A stretch of DNA of 64,000 nt from Methylobacterium sp. (lineage in GTDB: Bacteria; Pseudomonadota; Alphaproteobacteria; Rhizobiales; Beijerinckiaceae): NCBI GenBank assembly GCA_020253445.1, contig JADCBP010000005.1, forward strand, positions 558,001 to 622,000, written 5' to 3'. The position numbers were made by a program, and so were the translations under genes. Under the pieces are notes generated by a model. The model worked only from the letters and a program-made list of their open reading frames with translations. It had not been told where the DNA came from and did no database searches. Positions 45,955 through 54,262 of this stretch are shown piece by piece. How positions within the stretch are numbered: the first letter of the stretch is position 1; every line of letters begins with the position of its first letter.

Positions 45955-46044
45955 GAAGTCCAGTCCTGAACGGAGGGCGGATTGACGCGGGCGCACCCGC
46001 GCTGCAAAACGGTTCCAGATCTCAAGGGAACGGGGAAGGCCACC

Positions 46045-46266
46045 ATGACCAATTCAAGCTTCGAGCGTCCGCGCGAAATCATCACCTTCTGCCTCAAGCC
46101 CTTCGAGGACCAGAAGGGCACGACGGCTTATGAAGAAGCCTTCCGTCGCCTCGAACACGTGATCCGCACCTACCAGTCGCAGCTGATCAAGGCGAAGACC
46201 CCGGTGGCCGTGGATTTCTCCAATATGCCGACCGTGACCATCAACGAGGATGCCCACGGGCATTGA
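46045..46266 (+). CDS. Hypothetical small protein
   Basis: A 73-residue soluble protein from the ATG at 46045, preceded by GGGGAAGG; the track start 45982 lies in the spacer. It is helical in the middle (AYEEAFRRLEHVIRTYQSQL), and the C-terminal MPTVTINEDAHGH is probably flexible. Composition and a good ribosome site support a real gene. No domain recognised. A bidirectional terminator separates it from sodB. Confidence 0.6.
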   Translation: MTNSSFERPREIITFCLKPFEDQKGTTAYEEAFRRLEHVIRTYQSQLIKAKTPVAVDFSNMPTVTINEDAHGH

Positions 46267-46314
46267 GGGGAACGCGGGCGGGCAAGCGCCGGTCTTTTTA
46301 CCTCTCGGGAGAAC

Positions 46315-46342
46315 AAAAAACGCCGGGTTGCCCCGGCGTTTT
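46315..46342. terminator. Bidirectional intrinsic terminator
   Basis: AAAAAACGCCGGG, TTGC, CCCGGCGTTTT: a 7-bp perfect GC stem with an A tract on the left and a T tract on the right, so it can end transcription from both the plus-strand small gene and the minus-strand sodB. Confidence 0.88.
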
Positions 46343-46366
46343 GCATTCTTGCAGATCATGGCATGC

Positions 46367-46966
46367 TTACTTCACCGCCGCTTCGTACATCTCGGTGACG
46401 TATTCCCAGTTCACGAGATGATCGACGAAGGCCTTGAGATAATCCGGCCGGCGGTTGCGGTAATCGATGTAGTAGGAATGCTCCCAGACATCGCAGCCGA
46501 GGATCGGCTTCGCGCCCATCACCAGCGGGCTCTCGCCATTGGGGGATTTCATCACGACGATTCGGCCCTCCTTCACGGCGAGCCAGTTCCAGCCCGAGCC
46601 GAACTGCGTGATTCCGGCCTGGATGAAGTCCTCCTTCATCTTCTCGACGGAACCGAGATCCTCGATGATCTTCTTCTCGAGCTTGCCGGGGATCTTGCCG
46701 CCGCCATTCGGCTTCATCCACTTCCAGAAATGGATGTGGTTGTAATGCTGCCCGGCATTGTTGAAGAGGCCGGCATTCTTGCCATGCGAGCCGGTTACGA
46801 TCTCCTCGAGGGTCTTGCCCTCGAATTCAGAGCCCTTCAGCAGGTTGTTGCCGTTGTTCACATAAGCCAGGTGATGCTTGTCGTGATGATATTCGAGCGT
46901 CTCCTTCGACATATAGGGCTGGAGCGCATCATGCGCGTAGGGGAGATCCGGCAGCGTGAAGGACAT
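46367..46966 (-). CDS. sodB: Superoxide dismutase, Fe/Mn type
   Basis: A 199-residue cytoplasmic superoxide dismutase. Metal ligands are in LEYHHDKHHLAYV, GQHYNHIHFWKWM, and GCDVWEHSYYIDYRNRRPDY. The track start 47158 is too early; the ATG at 46966 starts MSFTLPDLPYAHDALQPYM as the family does. The AGQHYNH context (Gln near the metal) suggests an iron-preferring enzyme, but the metal cannot be settled by eye. It is monocistronic and ends in a shared terminator. Confidence 0.95.
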   Translation of the reverse strand: MSFTLPDLPYAHDALQPYMSKETLEYHHDKHHLAYVNNGNNLLKGSEFEGKTLEEIVTGSHGKNAGLFNNAGQHYNHIHFWKWMKPNGGGKIPGKLEKKIIEDLGSVEKMKEDFIQAGITQFGSGWNWLAVKEGRIVVMKSPNGESPLVMGAKPILGCDVWEHSYYIDYRNRRPDYLKAFVDHLVNWEYVTEMYEAAVK

Positions 46967-47187
46967 GGTTTGAAACCTCAGGAATGACGGGCCGCGAGGC
47001 GCGGCGGATGCACCGGCGAAAACGCCAGACGGCGAGAGAAATAGGCCCGCGCCAGCCCCAAGGCAATGCGCGCGAGCGGGGTTTCGTTCCACCATTTTGC
47101 CGAACGCAAGGAATAATTTACCCTGATGATCGAAATTAGTCTGATTTTTCAAGGACACGTCGTTCTGGTTTGGGGAGAAAAGGCATC

Positions 47188-48006
47188 ATGAAGCTCATTC
47201 ATGCCGGGGCTGGATTGCTGGTTCTTCTGGCGGCCACCGCGTTCTGGCTGGCCTTGCAGCTTATCCCCACCGATCTCGGAAACAGCTACCTGGTGGCCGC
47301 GTGCATTCTGTTCACGGGCGCTCTGGTCCTCGTTGCGTTGGCGTCGGTCGGCCGCGCGATTGTCCATGAAATCCACGCTTTGCAACTTGCCGTGATGCTG
47401 CCGCCGGCTGCACCGGAAGCGGCGATCCCGCCCTTGGTGGTGGCGCCGCCAGCAGCGCCCGAGCGCCCGGTCACCCCCGTTCCCGCCCAGGTTGGGGCTG
47501 GTGAGGCGCTTGGCGGGATGATGCGCGCCGACCGGTCTCCGGTATCCGAATCCAGGATCCTCGGAGATCTCGAGCGTGACCTCTTCGCCAAACTGAAATC
47601 ACCTCCGCTCAAGATTTCCCCGCTGCCGGATGAGCCAGCGCCGGCTCCCGTGATCGAGGGTGAGCCCAGGGCTTCCGGCCTGTCCGGTGCCATGCGGGCG
47701 AACAAGGCCGATACCGGCAAGAAGGATGATCCCATCCTTCCGCCCCTTCCGAAGTTGCCCGATTTCGAAGGCGGGCCTCCGACGCCCGGCCTCATCCATG
47801 ACGAGGATCTCGCACGGCTTTCAGAAGCCAAAGCCGAACTCGCGCCGCTGGAGACGCTCGATATTGTCGGTGCTTATGACAGTGCCGGCACGCGGTTCAC
47901 CATGTATTCCGACGGCTCGGTGACCGCGAAAGGCGAGGGGGTGGATCGCCGTTTCCGGAGCCTCGATGATCTGCGCGCCTTCATCGATAGCGGCATGAGG
48001 GTCTGA
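47188..48006 (+). CDS. Membrane protein with Pro-rich linker and C-terminal conserved domain
   Basis: A 272-residue protein from the ATG at 47188, after GGGGAGAAAAGG. Two N-terminal hydrophobic helices (about 5-27 and 33-56) are followed by a long Ala/Pro-rich linker with charged patches, then a 45-residue C-terminal domain ending FTMYSDGSVTAKGEGVDRRFRSLDDLRAFI. That last pattern recurs, from memory, at the ends of many uncharacterised Hyphomicrobiales membrane proteins. Function unknown. Transcribed toward the converging oligopeptidase gene. Confidence 0.72.
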   Translation: MKLIHAGAGLLVLLAATAFWLALQLIPTDLGNSYLVAACILFTGALVLVALASVGRAIVHEIHALQLAVMLPPAAPEAAIPPLVVAPPAAPERPVTPVPAQVGAGEALGGMMRADRSPVSESRILGDLERDLFAKLKSPPLKISPLPDEPAPAPVIEGEPRASGLSGAMRANKADTGKKDDPILPPLPKLPDFEGGPPTPGLIHDEDLARLSEAKAELAPLETLDIVGAYDSAGTRFTMYSDGSVTAKGEGVDRRFRSLDDLRAFIDSGMRV

Positions 48007-48068
48007 GGGAATTCGCGATCGCGGGCCACGTGACGCGGCTCTCTGCGCTTCCGGCGCTCGCGGGACCG

Positions 48069-50267
48069 TCAAGGTCCGCTCCGGTTCCCGGAAGCCCGGC
48101 GCCGGCTCCCACGGGCGAATTCCTGGCCCTTGCTTTCCAGCGCCGGGACCGTCCCCGTCACTTCCAGCGCAAAGGCATAGACCCGCGCGACATCATCGAG
48201 CTGGCGATAGCGGCCCGAGGCGCCGTCATGCCCCGCGCCCATATTGGTGCGGAACAGGATGGGCCCGCCGCCTGTCATGGTCGCGCGCAACTTCGCCACG
48301 AATTTTGCCGGTTCCCAATAGGTGACGCGCGGATCGGTGAGGCCACCGACGATGAACATCGGCGGGTATTCCTTCGCCGCGATGTTGTCGTAGGGCGAAT
48401 AGGCCCGCATGGCCTCGAAAGCCTTCACATCCTCGATCGGGTTGCCCCATTCCACCCATTCGGGCGGGGTGAGGGGCAAATTTGGATCAAGGATGGTGTT
48501 GAGGCTGTCGACGAACGGCACTTCGGCCACGATGCCCGCGAAACGATCGCCCGCCATGTTGGCGATGCCGCCCATCAGCATGCCGCCGGCCGAGACACCA
48601 TGCGCCACGAGGCGCCTTGGCGCGACATGGCCCTTCTGCACGAGGAAATCCGCTGCCGCGAGGAAATCCCGGAACGAGTTGATCTTCTTCTCGCGCTTGC
48701 CCTCGCGATACCAGCGGAACCCCTTCTCCATGCCGCCGCGGATATGCGCGATGGCATAGATGAACCCGCGATCGACGAGGCTCAGCCGGTCGGTCTCGAA
48801 ATCGGCATCCATCGCATAGCCATAGGCGCCATAGCCGTAGAGCAGGCAGGGCGCAGAGCCGTTGAGCGGCGTCGAGGCCAGACGCAGGATGGTGATCGGC
48901 ACGGTCTCACCATCCGGGGTCGGCGCATGGGCGCGTTCCACCGTATAGCGCGCGGCATCATGGCCCGACGGCACTTCCTGCCGCTTGAGGATCAACTCTT
49001 CGCCTGAATCCAGATTGTGGTCGAGCGTCACTTCCGGCTCGGCCGGCGAGGAGAAGGTGAGGCGCACGATCGCGCTATCATATTCCGGGCCGATGGCGCC
49101 GGAGATATCGCCGATGACGGCGCGCGGGCGGAACAGCTTCTCGGTGCCGTCGCGCCAGTTCCGCGCATGGATGGCCGGACCATCTTCCCCGAGGGTGGAC
49201 CAGATTAGCCAGTTCTTCAGCACATTCACCGACTGGATCGCGCGGCCCGGCATCTCATCCACCAGAACCTCAGCCTTCTCGGTGTCCGTCTCGCCGACCG
49301 GCAGGGCCAGAATGCGATAATCCTCGGGCTTCCGGCCGTTCTTGTCCGCATGGTTGGTGCGGATGATCAGCCGGCCTTCATGGTGGTCGATCTCGTATTC
49401 GATGCCGGCCTCGCGCGGGAAGACGGGAACCGGCACCTCGCGCGGATCATCCAGATCGAGCAGAAGGACCTCGGTGGTTTCATGGTCGTGGATGTCGATG
49501 AAGGCATAGCGGTCATCCTGCGTGCGATCGAGGCCGACGAACCAGCCGGAATCGGCCTCACGATAGATCTCGGCATCCGCTTCCTGCGGCTCGCCAAGCC
49601 GGTGGCGCATCACGCGATAGGGACGCTGGGAGGCATCCAGCTCGATATAGTAGAAGAAGCGCCCGTCACGCCCCCAGACGATATCGCCGGAGGTGCGCTC
49701 GAGCCGGTCATGGTCAATGCCCGTGCCGAGTTCGCGCACGCGGATGACATAGCTCTCCGACCCGGTGAGATCCGCCGCCCAGGCCATCAGCCTGTGATCG
49801 GGCGAGACGACGATGCCGCCGATATCGAAGTAATCAAGCCCGCGCGCCTCCTTCGGGCCATCGAGCATGATCTGCTCCCGACCGCCTTCCACGGGCTTTC
49901 GGCAGCAAAGCGTATATTGCGCGCCCTTGCGGTAGCGCTCGTAATAGAGGAACGGTCCGTCACGCCAGGGCGGGGCGCTTTCATCCTCCACCATCCGGCC
50001 GCGCATTTCGGCGATCAATTGCTTCTGCAGCGCTTTCATCGGGCGGAAGCCCGCCGCCGCATAACGGTTCTCGGCGCGGAGGTAGCGCGCGATGTCTGCG
50101 GGAACCTTTTCCGGGTCCTCGATCACCGCCTGCCAGTTCTTCGCGCGCAACCAGGCGTAGTCGTCATGCAGCGTTACGCCATGCACCATGCGGCGCGTGG
50201 GCTTGCGGGCCGCGCGCGGCGCGCGGTGATGGGCAAGGGCGGCAAAGGGGGGCATCGGCTTGTTCAT
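48069..50267 (-). CDS. ptrB: Oligopeptidase B-like serine peptidase (S9)
   Basis: A 732-residue prolyl-oligopeptidase family enzyme: an N-terminal beta-propeller and a C-terminal alpha/beta-hydrolase domain. The nucleophile is in AHGVSAGGMLMGGIAN, the Asp in VGGLTDPRVTYWEP and the His in MGAGHDGASGRYRQL. Oligopeptidase B cuts short peptides after basic residues in the cytoplasm. The ATG at 50267 (MNKPMPPFAAL) is preferred to the track's 50369. An Arg-rich tail follows the catalytic domain. The msrB gene lies 51 nt upstream on the same strand. Confidence 0.88.
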   Translation of the reverse strand: MNKPMPPFAALAHHRAPRAARKPTRRMVHGVTLHDDYAWLRAKNWQAVIEDPEKVPADIARYLRAENRYAAAGFRPMKALQKQLIAEMRGRMVEDESAPPWRDGPFLYYERYRKGAQYTLCCRKPVEGGREQIMLDGPKEARGLDYFDIGGIVVSPDHRLMAWAADLTGSESYVIRVRELGTGIDHDRLERTSGDIVWGRDGRFFYYIELDASQRPYRVMRHRLGEPQEADAEIYREADSGWFVGLDRTQDDRYAFIDIHDHETTEVLLLDLDDPREVPVPVFPREAGIEYEIDHHEGRLIIRTNHADKNGRKPEDYRILALPVGETDTEKAEVLVDEMPGRAIQSVNVLKNWLIWSTLGEDGPAIHARNWRDGTEKLFRPRAVIGDISGAIGPEYDSAIVRLTFSSPAEPEVTLDHNLDSGEELILKRQEVPSGHDAARYTVERAHAPTPDGETVPITILRLASTPLNGSAPCLLYGYGAYGYAMDADFETDRLSLVDRGFIYAIAHIRGGMEKGFRWYREGKREKKINSFRDFLAAADFLVQKGHVAPRRLVAHGVSAGGMLMGGIANMAGDRFAGIVAEVPFVDSLNTILDPNLPLTPPEWVEWGNPIEDVKAFEAMRAYSPYDNIAAKEYPPMFIVGGLTDPRVTYWEPAKFVAKLRATMTGGGPILFRTNMGAGHDGASGRYRQLDDVARVYAFALEVTGTVPALESKGQEFARGSRRRASGNRSGP

Positions 50268-50317
50268 TCCGTTCGGGCGAAAGCGTTCAGCATGCCGCCC
50301 GATGCCGGAAGAGCCTC

Positions 50318-50719
50318 TCAGCCCTCGTCCTCCAGCGGCTCGAAGCGGAGCGCGTGGCCGTTCATGCAATATCTCAGGCCGGTCGGTCGAGGCCCATCGG
50401 GAAAAACATGTCCGAGATGCCCGTCACACGAGGCGCAGCGGATTTCCGTTCGGCGCATCCCGAAGGAGCGATCCTCGAGCTCGCGCACGGCATCCGGCCC
50501 GATGGTCTGGAAGAAACTCGGCCAGCCGCACCCGGCATCGAATTTCGTGTCGGCCAAGAAGAGCGGGTTCTCGCATGCTGCACAGCGGTAAAGTCCGGCA
50601 CGTTCTTCATAGAGATGAGGACCTGTGCCGGGACGCTCCGTGCCGTGCTCTCTCAAGATATGATATTGTTCGGGCGTGAGAAGGTTGCGCCATTCGGCAT
50701 TGGATCGCTGGACCTTCAT
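50318..50719 (-). CDS. msrB: Peptide-methionine (R)-S-oxide reductase
   Basis: A 133-residue MsrB that reduces methionine-R-sulfoxide in proteins. Zinc cysteines are in [11 protein letters not shown] and [14 protein letters not shown], the substrate site is [11 protein letters not shown], and the catalytic cysteine is in [14 protein letters not shown], where the common RYCINS has become RYCMNG. The ATG at 50719 ([10 protein letters not shown]) has GGAGTGAT upstream; the track start 50812 is rejected. Likely cotranscribed with ptrB. Confidence 0.92.
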   Translation of the reverse strand: MKVQRSNAEWRNLLTPEQYHILREHGTERPGTGPHLYEERAGLYRCAACENPLFLADTKFDAGCGWPSFFQTIGPDAVRELEDRSFGMRRTEIRCASCDGHLGHVFPDGPRPTGLRYCMNGHALRFEPLEDEG

Positions 50720-51109
50720 CAGTATCACTCCGTCTTGGTTCGCCTTGGCGTTGTTCTGGATATGGTTGCAATGCATCAAACGAGCAAGTGGCCGACGATG
50801 CAAAAATGCCATTCTTGCGCCTGAGGCCTGGAATTCGACACAAATTTTTCGATTTCATCACGTGATTCCTATAAATTTCTCAAGATGAACACCTGTTTTA
50901 GTTGCGTGACAGCATTTTCTCACGTATCTGCTGATTTCCATGGGTATGCGATTCACGATGCGTGTTCGATTTTCGTGATATCCCTCCCCAATTGCTTGAT
51001 GTGGCGCCTTGTTTTTCTGCGGCAATGCAAGGAGAACACCCCGAAGGCTGTCGCATAATGCGCTGGCGGAAAGAGCCGCCAGACAAAAACCGAGGAAGGA
51101 AAGAGAGTG
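50720..51109. promoter_or_regulatory. AT-rich divergent regulatory region between msrB and mucR
   Basis: 390 nt without a credible gene. The middle is AT-rich with repeated TCACG words (CATCACGTG, CTCACGTA, TTCACGAT, TTCGTGAT), including an inverted TCACGA (50953-50958) / TCGTGA (50973-50978) pair. Close to mucR is a perfect hairpin in the leader, CTGGCGG AAAGAG CCGCCAG (51063-51082), 28 nt before the start. MucR regulators commonly repress their own genes at AT-rich sites, so autoregulation is plausible. Confidence 0.45.
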
Positions 51110-51517
51110 ATGTTGGACAACAACGAATTGATCGAGCTGGCGGCCGAAATAGTCTCCGCCTATGTCAGCAACAATTCGGTCCCGGCCGCGGATCTGCCCG
51201 CGCTGATCAACGACGTCTACAACGCGCTGACGAAGGTCGGCACTGTTCCGGCAGAAATCGTGGTTGAGCCCGCAAAGCCGGCCGTTTCCCCCAAGAAGTC
51301 CGTATTTCCCGACTACATCATCTGTCTCGAAGACGGCAAGAAGTTCAAGTCACTCAAGCGGCATCTGCGCACGCAGTACAACATGTCTCCCGAACAATAT
51401 CGCGAGAAATGGGGCCTCGCCGCCGAGTATCCGATGGTCGCGCCGAACTATGCCGCGGCCCGTTCGCGCCTAGCAAAGGAAATGGGCCTGGGACAGAAGC
51501 GCAAGCGGGGTCGCTGA
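51110..51517 (+). CDS. mucR: MucR/Ros-family transcriptional regulator
   Basis: A 135-residue regulator with an N-terminal helical oligomerisation part ([18 protein letters not shown]) and a Ros-type finger region, [22 protein letters not shown]. In Ros the finger is CxxC..H..H; here the second Cys is Asp, as in many MucR proteins that do not need zinc, and the second His position is Gln ([10 protein letters not shown]). MucR proteins act globally as H-NS-like binders of AT-rich DNA and control envelope and motility genes. GAGGAAGGAAAGAG precedes the ATG at 51110; the GTG 3 nt earlier is an alternative. A strong terminator follows. Confidence 0.92.
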   Translation: MLDNNELIELAAEIVSAYVSNNSVPAADLPALINDVYNALTKVGTVPAEIVVEPAKPAVSPKKSVFPDYIICLEDGKKFKSLKRHLRTQYNMSPEQYREKWGLAAEYPMVAPNYAAARSRLAKEMGLGQKRKRGR

Positions 51518-51540
51518 TTGGCTCGCCCCATCCATGAAAA

Positions 51541-51566
51541 GGCGCCCTCGCGGCGTCTTTTTTTTG
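51541..51566 (+). terminator. Intrinsic terminator after mucR
   Basis: AAAA, GGCGCC, CTCGC loop, GGCGTC (one G-T pair), then an unbroken run of nine T. It lies 24 nt after the mucR stop. Confidence 0.88.
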
Positions 51567-51812
51567 TGTGCCCTCACCGCTGCCCGACGCCCATGCGCGC
51601 GGAATCCTGCTCCCGAATGCGTCAAAGGCAGTGCAATAAAGTAAGAATATAATCATATTAAAAGACCAAATTGCGGGGATTTTCGGAATAAATTCTTATA
51701 AAAATGCGATTTTCCAGTTTACCGATCCTTAGCTTCTTCCTAACTTTCGCCATGAGGTGCGGCGGGCCGTTTCAGTCCTGAGCATCTGGGGCCGGGTTCG
51801 GGAGAAGGCGGG
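51567..51812. promoter_or_regulatory. AT-rich island before the DnaA-domain gene with a CtrA-like box
   Basis: About 245 nt, strongly AT-rich between 51636 and 51720 in an otherwise GC-rich region. It contains a perfect TATAAT (51648-51653) without a good -35, and TTAG-CTTCTTC-CTAAC (51729-51744), which matches the CtrA consensus TTAA-N7-TTAA at six of eight bases, 70 nt before the start. I see no gene. Confidence 0.4.
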
Positions 51813-52268
51813 ATGGTTCGGCAGCAGAAGCAGTACTTTCCGGTGACGGAACCGGTCACAATCACCCTTGCTCGGCGTTCGCGCGGCAGACCTCGAAAGG
51901 TGCCGCCCCCGCGCCGCTTTTCCGCGATCGAGTTGCAAGCGCGGCTTGGGCCGCGTCTTGCCGAAGCAGTTGCCGCCAACTGGCAGGGCTGTTCGTTGCG
52001 GGAATTGCGCGCTGGAACCCGTTCTGCGGCTCACGTCGCCGAAGCCCGCCAGGTGGGAATGTATCTTGCCCACACGCTGTTTCATCTGTCGATGACCCGG
52101 ACCGGCGCTGTGTTCGGGCGGGATCGCACCACGGTGCGGCATGCCTGCCAACTGATCGAGGATCAGCGCGATCGCCCCTTGCTCGATGAGCCTCTTCTGA
52201 TGCTTGAGGCCGCGCTCGCCCGCTGGGCCGCGGATTTTGCCCGCGTGCTGACGGAGGACGAACCATGA
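51813..52268 (+). CDS. Stand-alone DnaA domain IV-like DNA-binding protein
   Basis: A 151-residue protein. The first 45 residues are basic with GRPRK, an AT-hook-like element (RRSRGRPRKVPPPRR). Residues about 70-125 match DnaA domain IV: HVAEARQVGMYLAHTLFHLSM then GAVFGRDRTTVRHACQLIEDQ. The DnaA signature DHTTV is DRTTV here, so the His that contacts the DnaA box is Arg. There is no AAA+ domain, so it cannot itself initiate replication, but it might bind DnaA-box-like DNA. The next gene overlaps by ATGA. Confidence 0.82.
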   Translation: MVRQQKQYFPVTEPVTITLARRSRGRPRKVPPPRRFSAIELQARLGPRLAEAVAANWQGCSLRELRAGTRSAAHVAEARQVGMYLAHTLFHLSMTRTGAVFGRDRTTVRHACQLIEDQRDRPLLDEPLLMLEAALARWAADFARVLTEDEP

Positions 52269-53098
52269 GGCCCGCCTCGGAAGCCAAGGCTGGCGCGAAG
52301 GGGCGGGACGAGGATCGCCTGCTGGTCCTGCTCGCGGAGCCGGGTGCCCATGCGCGGCGCGATGAGGGGATCGTGCAGGTGGTCGTGTCGCGGAAGGGTG
52401 TCCCGCTGGTGCGCGGGCGCTTTCCCATGGCAGCGCTCGCGCCGCTGCTCTCGTCCGGCGCCGTGCGCTGCGACCAGGTGGCGGGATTGCCCCGCTATCA
52501 GCTCACGGCCGAAGGGCGCGCCGCCGCCTTTCGCCGCCAATCGGGCGAGGATGCCTTCGGCGACCAGCATCGCCTGCTGGAACAAGGGGCAGGCCCGGAA
52601 GGCGTGCCGGTGAAGCGCAACCTCCGGGAAGACCCCCTGGCTCTCCTCGCCCGGCAGCAGATCGGAAGCTTCGCGGTCGATGAAGCGAGCCACGAGGCCG
52701 GCGAGCGCCTGCGCCGCGACATTGAGATGGCCTGCCTGCCGCCGAAGGTGACGATCAACTGGGATCGCCTCGTGGTCGACGGTGCCGGGCCTGGTGCCGG
52801 CCTCACGATGACGGAGGCTCAGGCGCAGGCCAGGAAGCGCGTGCAGAAGGCCATGCTCGCGGTCGGGCCGGATTTTTCAGGGCCTCTGATGGATCTTTGC
52901 GGCTTCGGGCGCTCGGTCGGCGAGATCGAGCAGGGGCTCGGCCTGCCGGTGCGCTCGGGCAAGGTCGTGCTTTCGCTCGGTCTCCGGTCGCTGGCCCGCC
53001 ACTATGGCCTCTCGAGCATGGCACAGGGCACGGCCTGCCAGCCCATCCGTCATTGGGGAACGGCTGATTCGCGGCCGGCCTTCCCGAAAACGGCGTGA
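52265..53098 (+). CDS. DUF6456 domain protein with possible helix-turn-helix
   Basis: A 277-residue protein that overlaps the DnaA-domain gene by ATGA. The first 90 residues look like a winged helix (LAPLLSSGAVRCDQVAGLPRYQLTAEG), the middle is variable, and the last 130 form a DUF6456 block with RLRRDIEMACLPPKVTINWDRLVVDG and a Gly/Leu-rich end (SLGLRSLARHYGL). The family is restricted to Alphaproteobacteria as far as I recall and has no function assigned. With its partner it looks like a two-protein DNA-binding unit. It abuts sufE tail to tail. Confidence 0.75.
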   Translation: MRPASEAKAGAKGRDEDRLLVLLAEPGAHARRDEGIVQVVVSRKGVPLVRGRFPMAALAPLLSSGAVRCDQVAGLPRYQLTAEGRAAAFRRQSGEDAFGDQHRLLEQGAGPEGVPVKRNLREDPLALLARQQIGSFAVDEASHEAGERLRRDIEMACLPPKVTINWDRLVVDGAGPGAGLTMTEAQAQARKRVQKAMLAVGPDFSGPLMDLCGFGRSVGEIEQGLGLPVRSGKVVLSLGLRSLARHYGLSSMAQGTACQPIRHWGTADSRPAFPKTA

Positions 53099-53527
53099 TC
53101 AGCCTTTGGCGGCTTCCGCCTTGATGCGCGCGACCATCGAGGCGAGCCCGTTCGCACGCTGCGAAGTGAGGTGATCCTTGAGCCCGATGGTGGCGAAGAA
53201 GCCCGCTGCATCGAGCCCTGCGACTTCCGCCAGGGGGCGTCCATCAAACATGGCCAGCACAAGGGCGACGAGGCCCTTCACGATCAGAGCGTCGCTGTCG
53301 CCCTTGATCGAGAGAGAGCCATCGGCGTTCCGGCTCATGAGCAGCCAGACCTGGCTCGCGCAGCCGGGAACGCGATTGGCATCGGAATAGGCCTCGTTCG
53401 GAAGGGGGGCGAGCCGGCGGCCGAGATCGATCAGGTAGCGATAGCGTTCGTCCCAATCATCGAGGAAATCGAGATCGGTCACGATGCTCCGGAGGCGCGC
53501 ATTGCCGGGGGGAAGGGTGAAGGTCAT
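53099..53527 (-). CDS. sufE: SufE-like cysteine desulfuration protein
   Basis: A 142-residue SufE that takes persulfide sulfur from the SufS desulfurase for iron-sulfur cluster assembly. The acceptor cysteine is in NRVPGCASQVWLLMSRN. The ATG at 53527 (MTFTLPPGNARL) is preferred to the track's 53554. No other suf genes are nearby, which is usual for stand-alone sufE in this order. A DUF5330-like gene lies upstream on the same strand, a neighbour pair seen in other Hyphomicrobiales. Confidence 0.9.
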   Translation of the reverse strand: MTFTLPPGNARLRSIVTDLDFLDDWDERYRYLIDLGRRLAPLPNEAYSDANRVPGCASQVWLLMSRNADGSLSIKGDSDALIVKGLVALVLAMFDGRPLAEVAGLDAAGFFATIGLKDHLTSQRANGLASMVARIKAEAAKG

Positions 53528-53594
53528 GGCTGTGGCGCTTCGCTCCGGGCCCATTGGTTCCAGCCCCGCAGATGGGGCGAGCGGATGCGTCGGG

Positions 53595-53936
53595 TCAAGC
53601 CCCGGCAGGCGTGGAGCGGCGGCGCGGCGGCAGCGGCAGATGCGGGGCGGGCTCGCCCGGCGCAGCCGCCTGAAGGCCAGCCGGCGGAGCCGGTCTGACC
53701 GAAGCGGGCGAGGGCAGGCTGCCGGCCGATTTCACCACGCTCCCGGCGGCCTCTGCGCAAGTCTTGCGATGGGTGAGGCAGAAATCGAGCGCCTGCTTCG
53801 CGAGCCCGGCCTGGGCGGAGGGAGGATCACTTCCAGCCAGCGGGCCGGATTCGGGTGCGAGCCCGTTCCCGTTCCTGCCCCCACCGGAGACGAGAGAGAG
53901 CGCCAGCAGGGCCACCACGAGGCGAGTGATCATCAT
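53595..53936 (-). CDS. DUF5330-like secreted protein
   Basis: A 113-residue protein with an N-terminal hydrophobic signal (ITRLVVALLALSLVSGG), a small core with two cysteines in QALDFCLTHRKTCAEAAG, and a Pro/Ala-rich tail. The FCxxxxxxC core next to sufE matches the DUF5330 pattern I recall from rhizobia. ATG-ATG at 53936/53933 follows GGAGCAG. Function unknown; probably periplasmic. Confidence 0.6.
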   Translation of the reverse strand: MMITRLVVALLALSLVSGGGRNGNGLAPESGPLAGSDPPSAQAGLAKQALDFCLTHRKTCAEAAGSVVKSAGSLPSPASVRPAPPAGLQAAAPGEPAPHLPLPPRRRSTPAGA

Positions 53937-54262
53937 TCTGCTCCTATCCGTCTTCGGAATAACGGAAGGCCTTGAGACAAGCGTTCGGAAATTGATTCAA
54001 ATTTGATCGATCCTCCGCTTGGGGCGGGAAAGCAGCACCGGAATCGCAAACGCCGAGCGAGTTCGGAAGGTTGTTGTTCACCATAGGAATCGAAAGCCTT
54101 GCCTGCTGCCCTCCAGGAGCCTGATTTGGGCCAGCCGGGGCTTCCGGTTTCACGCGCGTTTAAGAAGCGCCGCGCGAGGTTCCGTCCAGCGGGGCGCTCC
54201 GGCGTCTCCGGATTCCCTTGCCGGAATGGCCGGCCCGGATTGAAAGGTTCGCCAAAGCCACC
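53937..54262. other. Intergenic region, 326 nt
   Basis: Divergent spacer between the DUF5330-like gene and the kinase-like gene. I see no gene or terminator. A TTGATTCAAATTTGATC stretch (about 53993-54009) is the only AT-rich block and may be part of a promoter. Confidence 0.3.
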
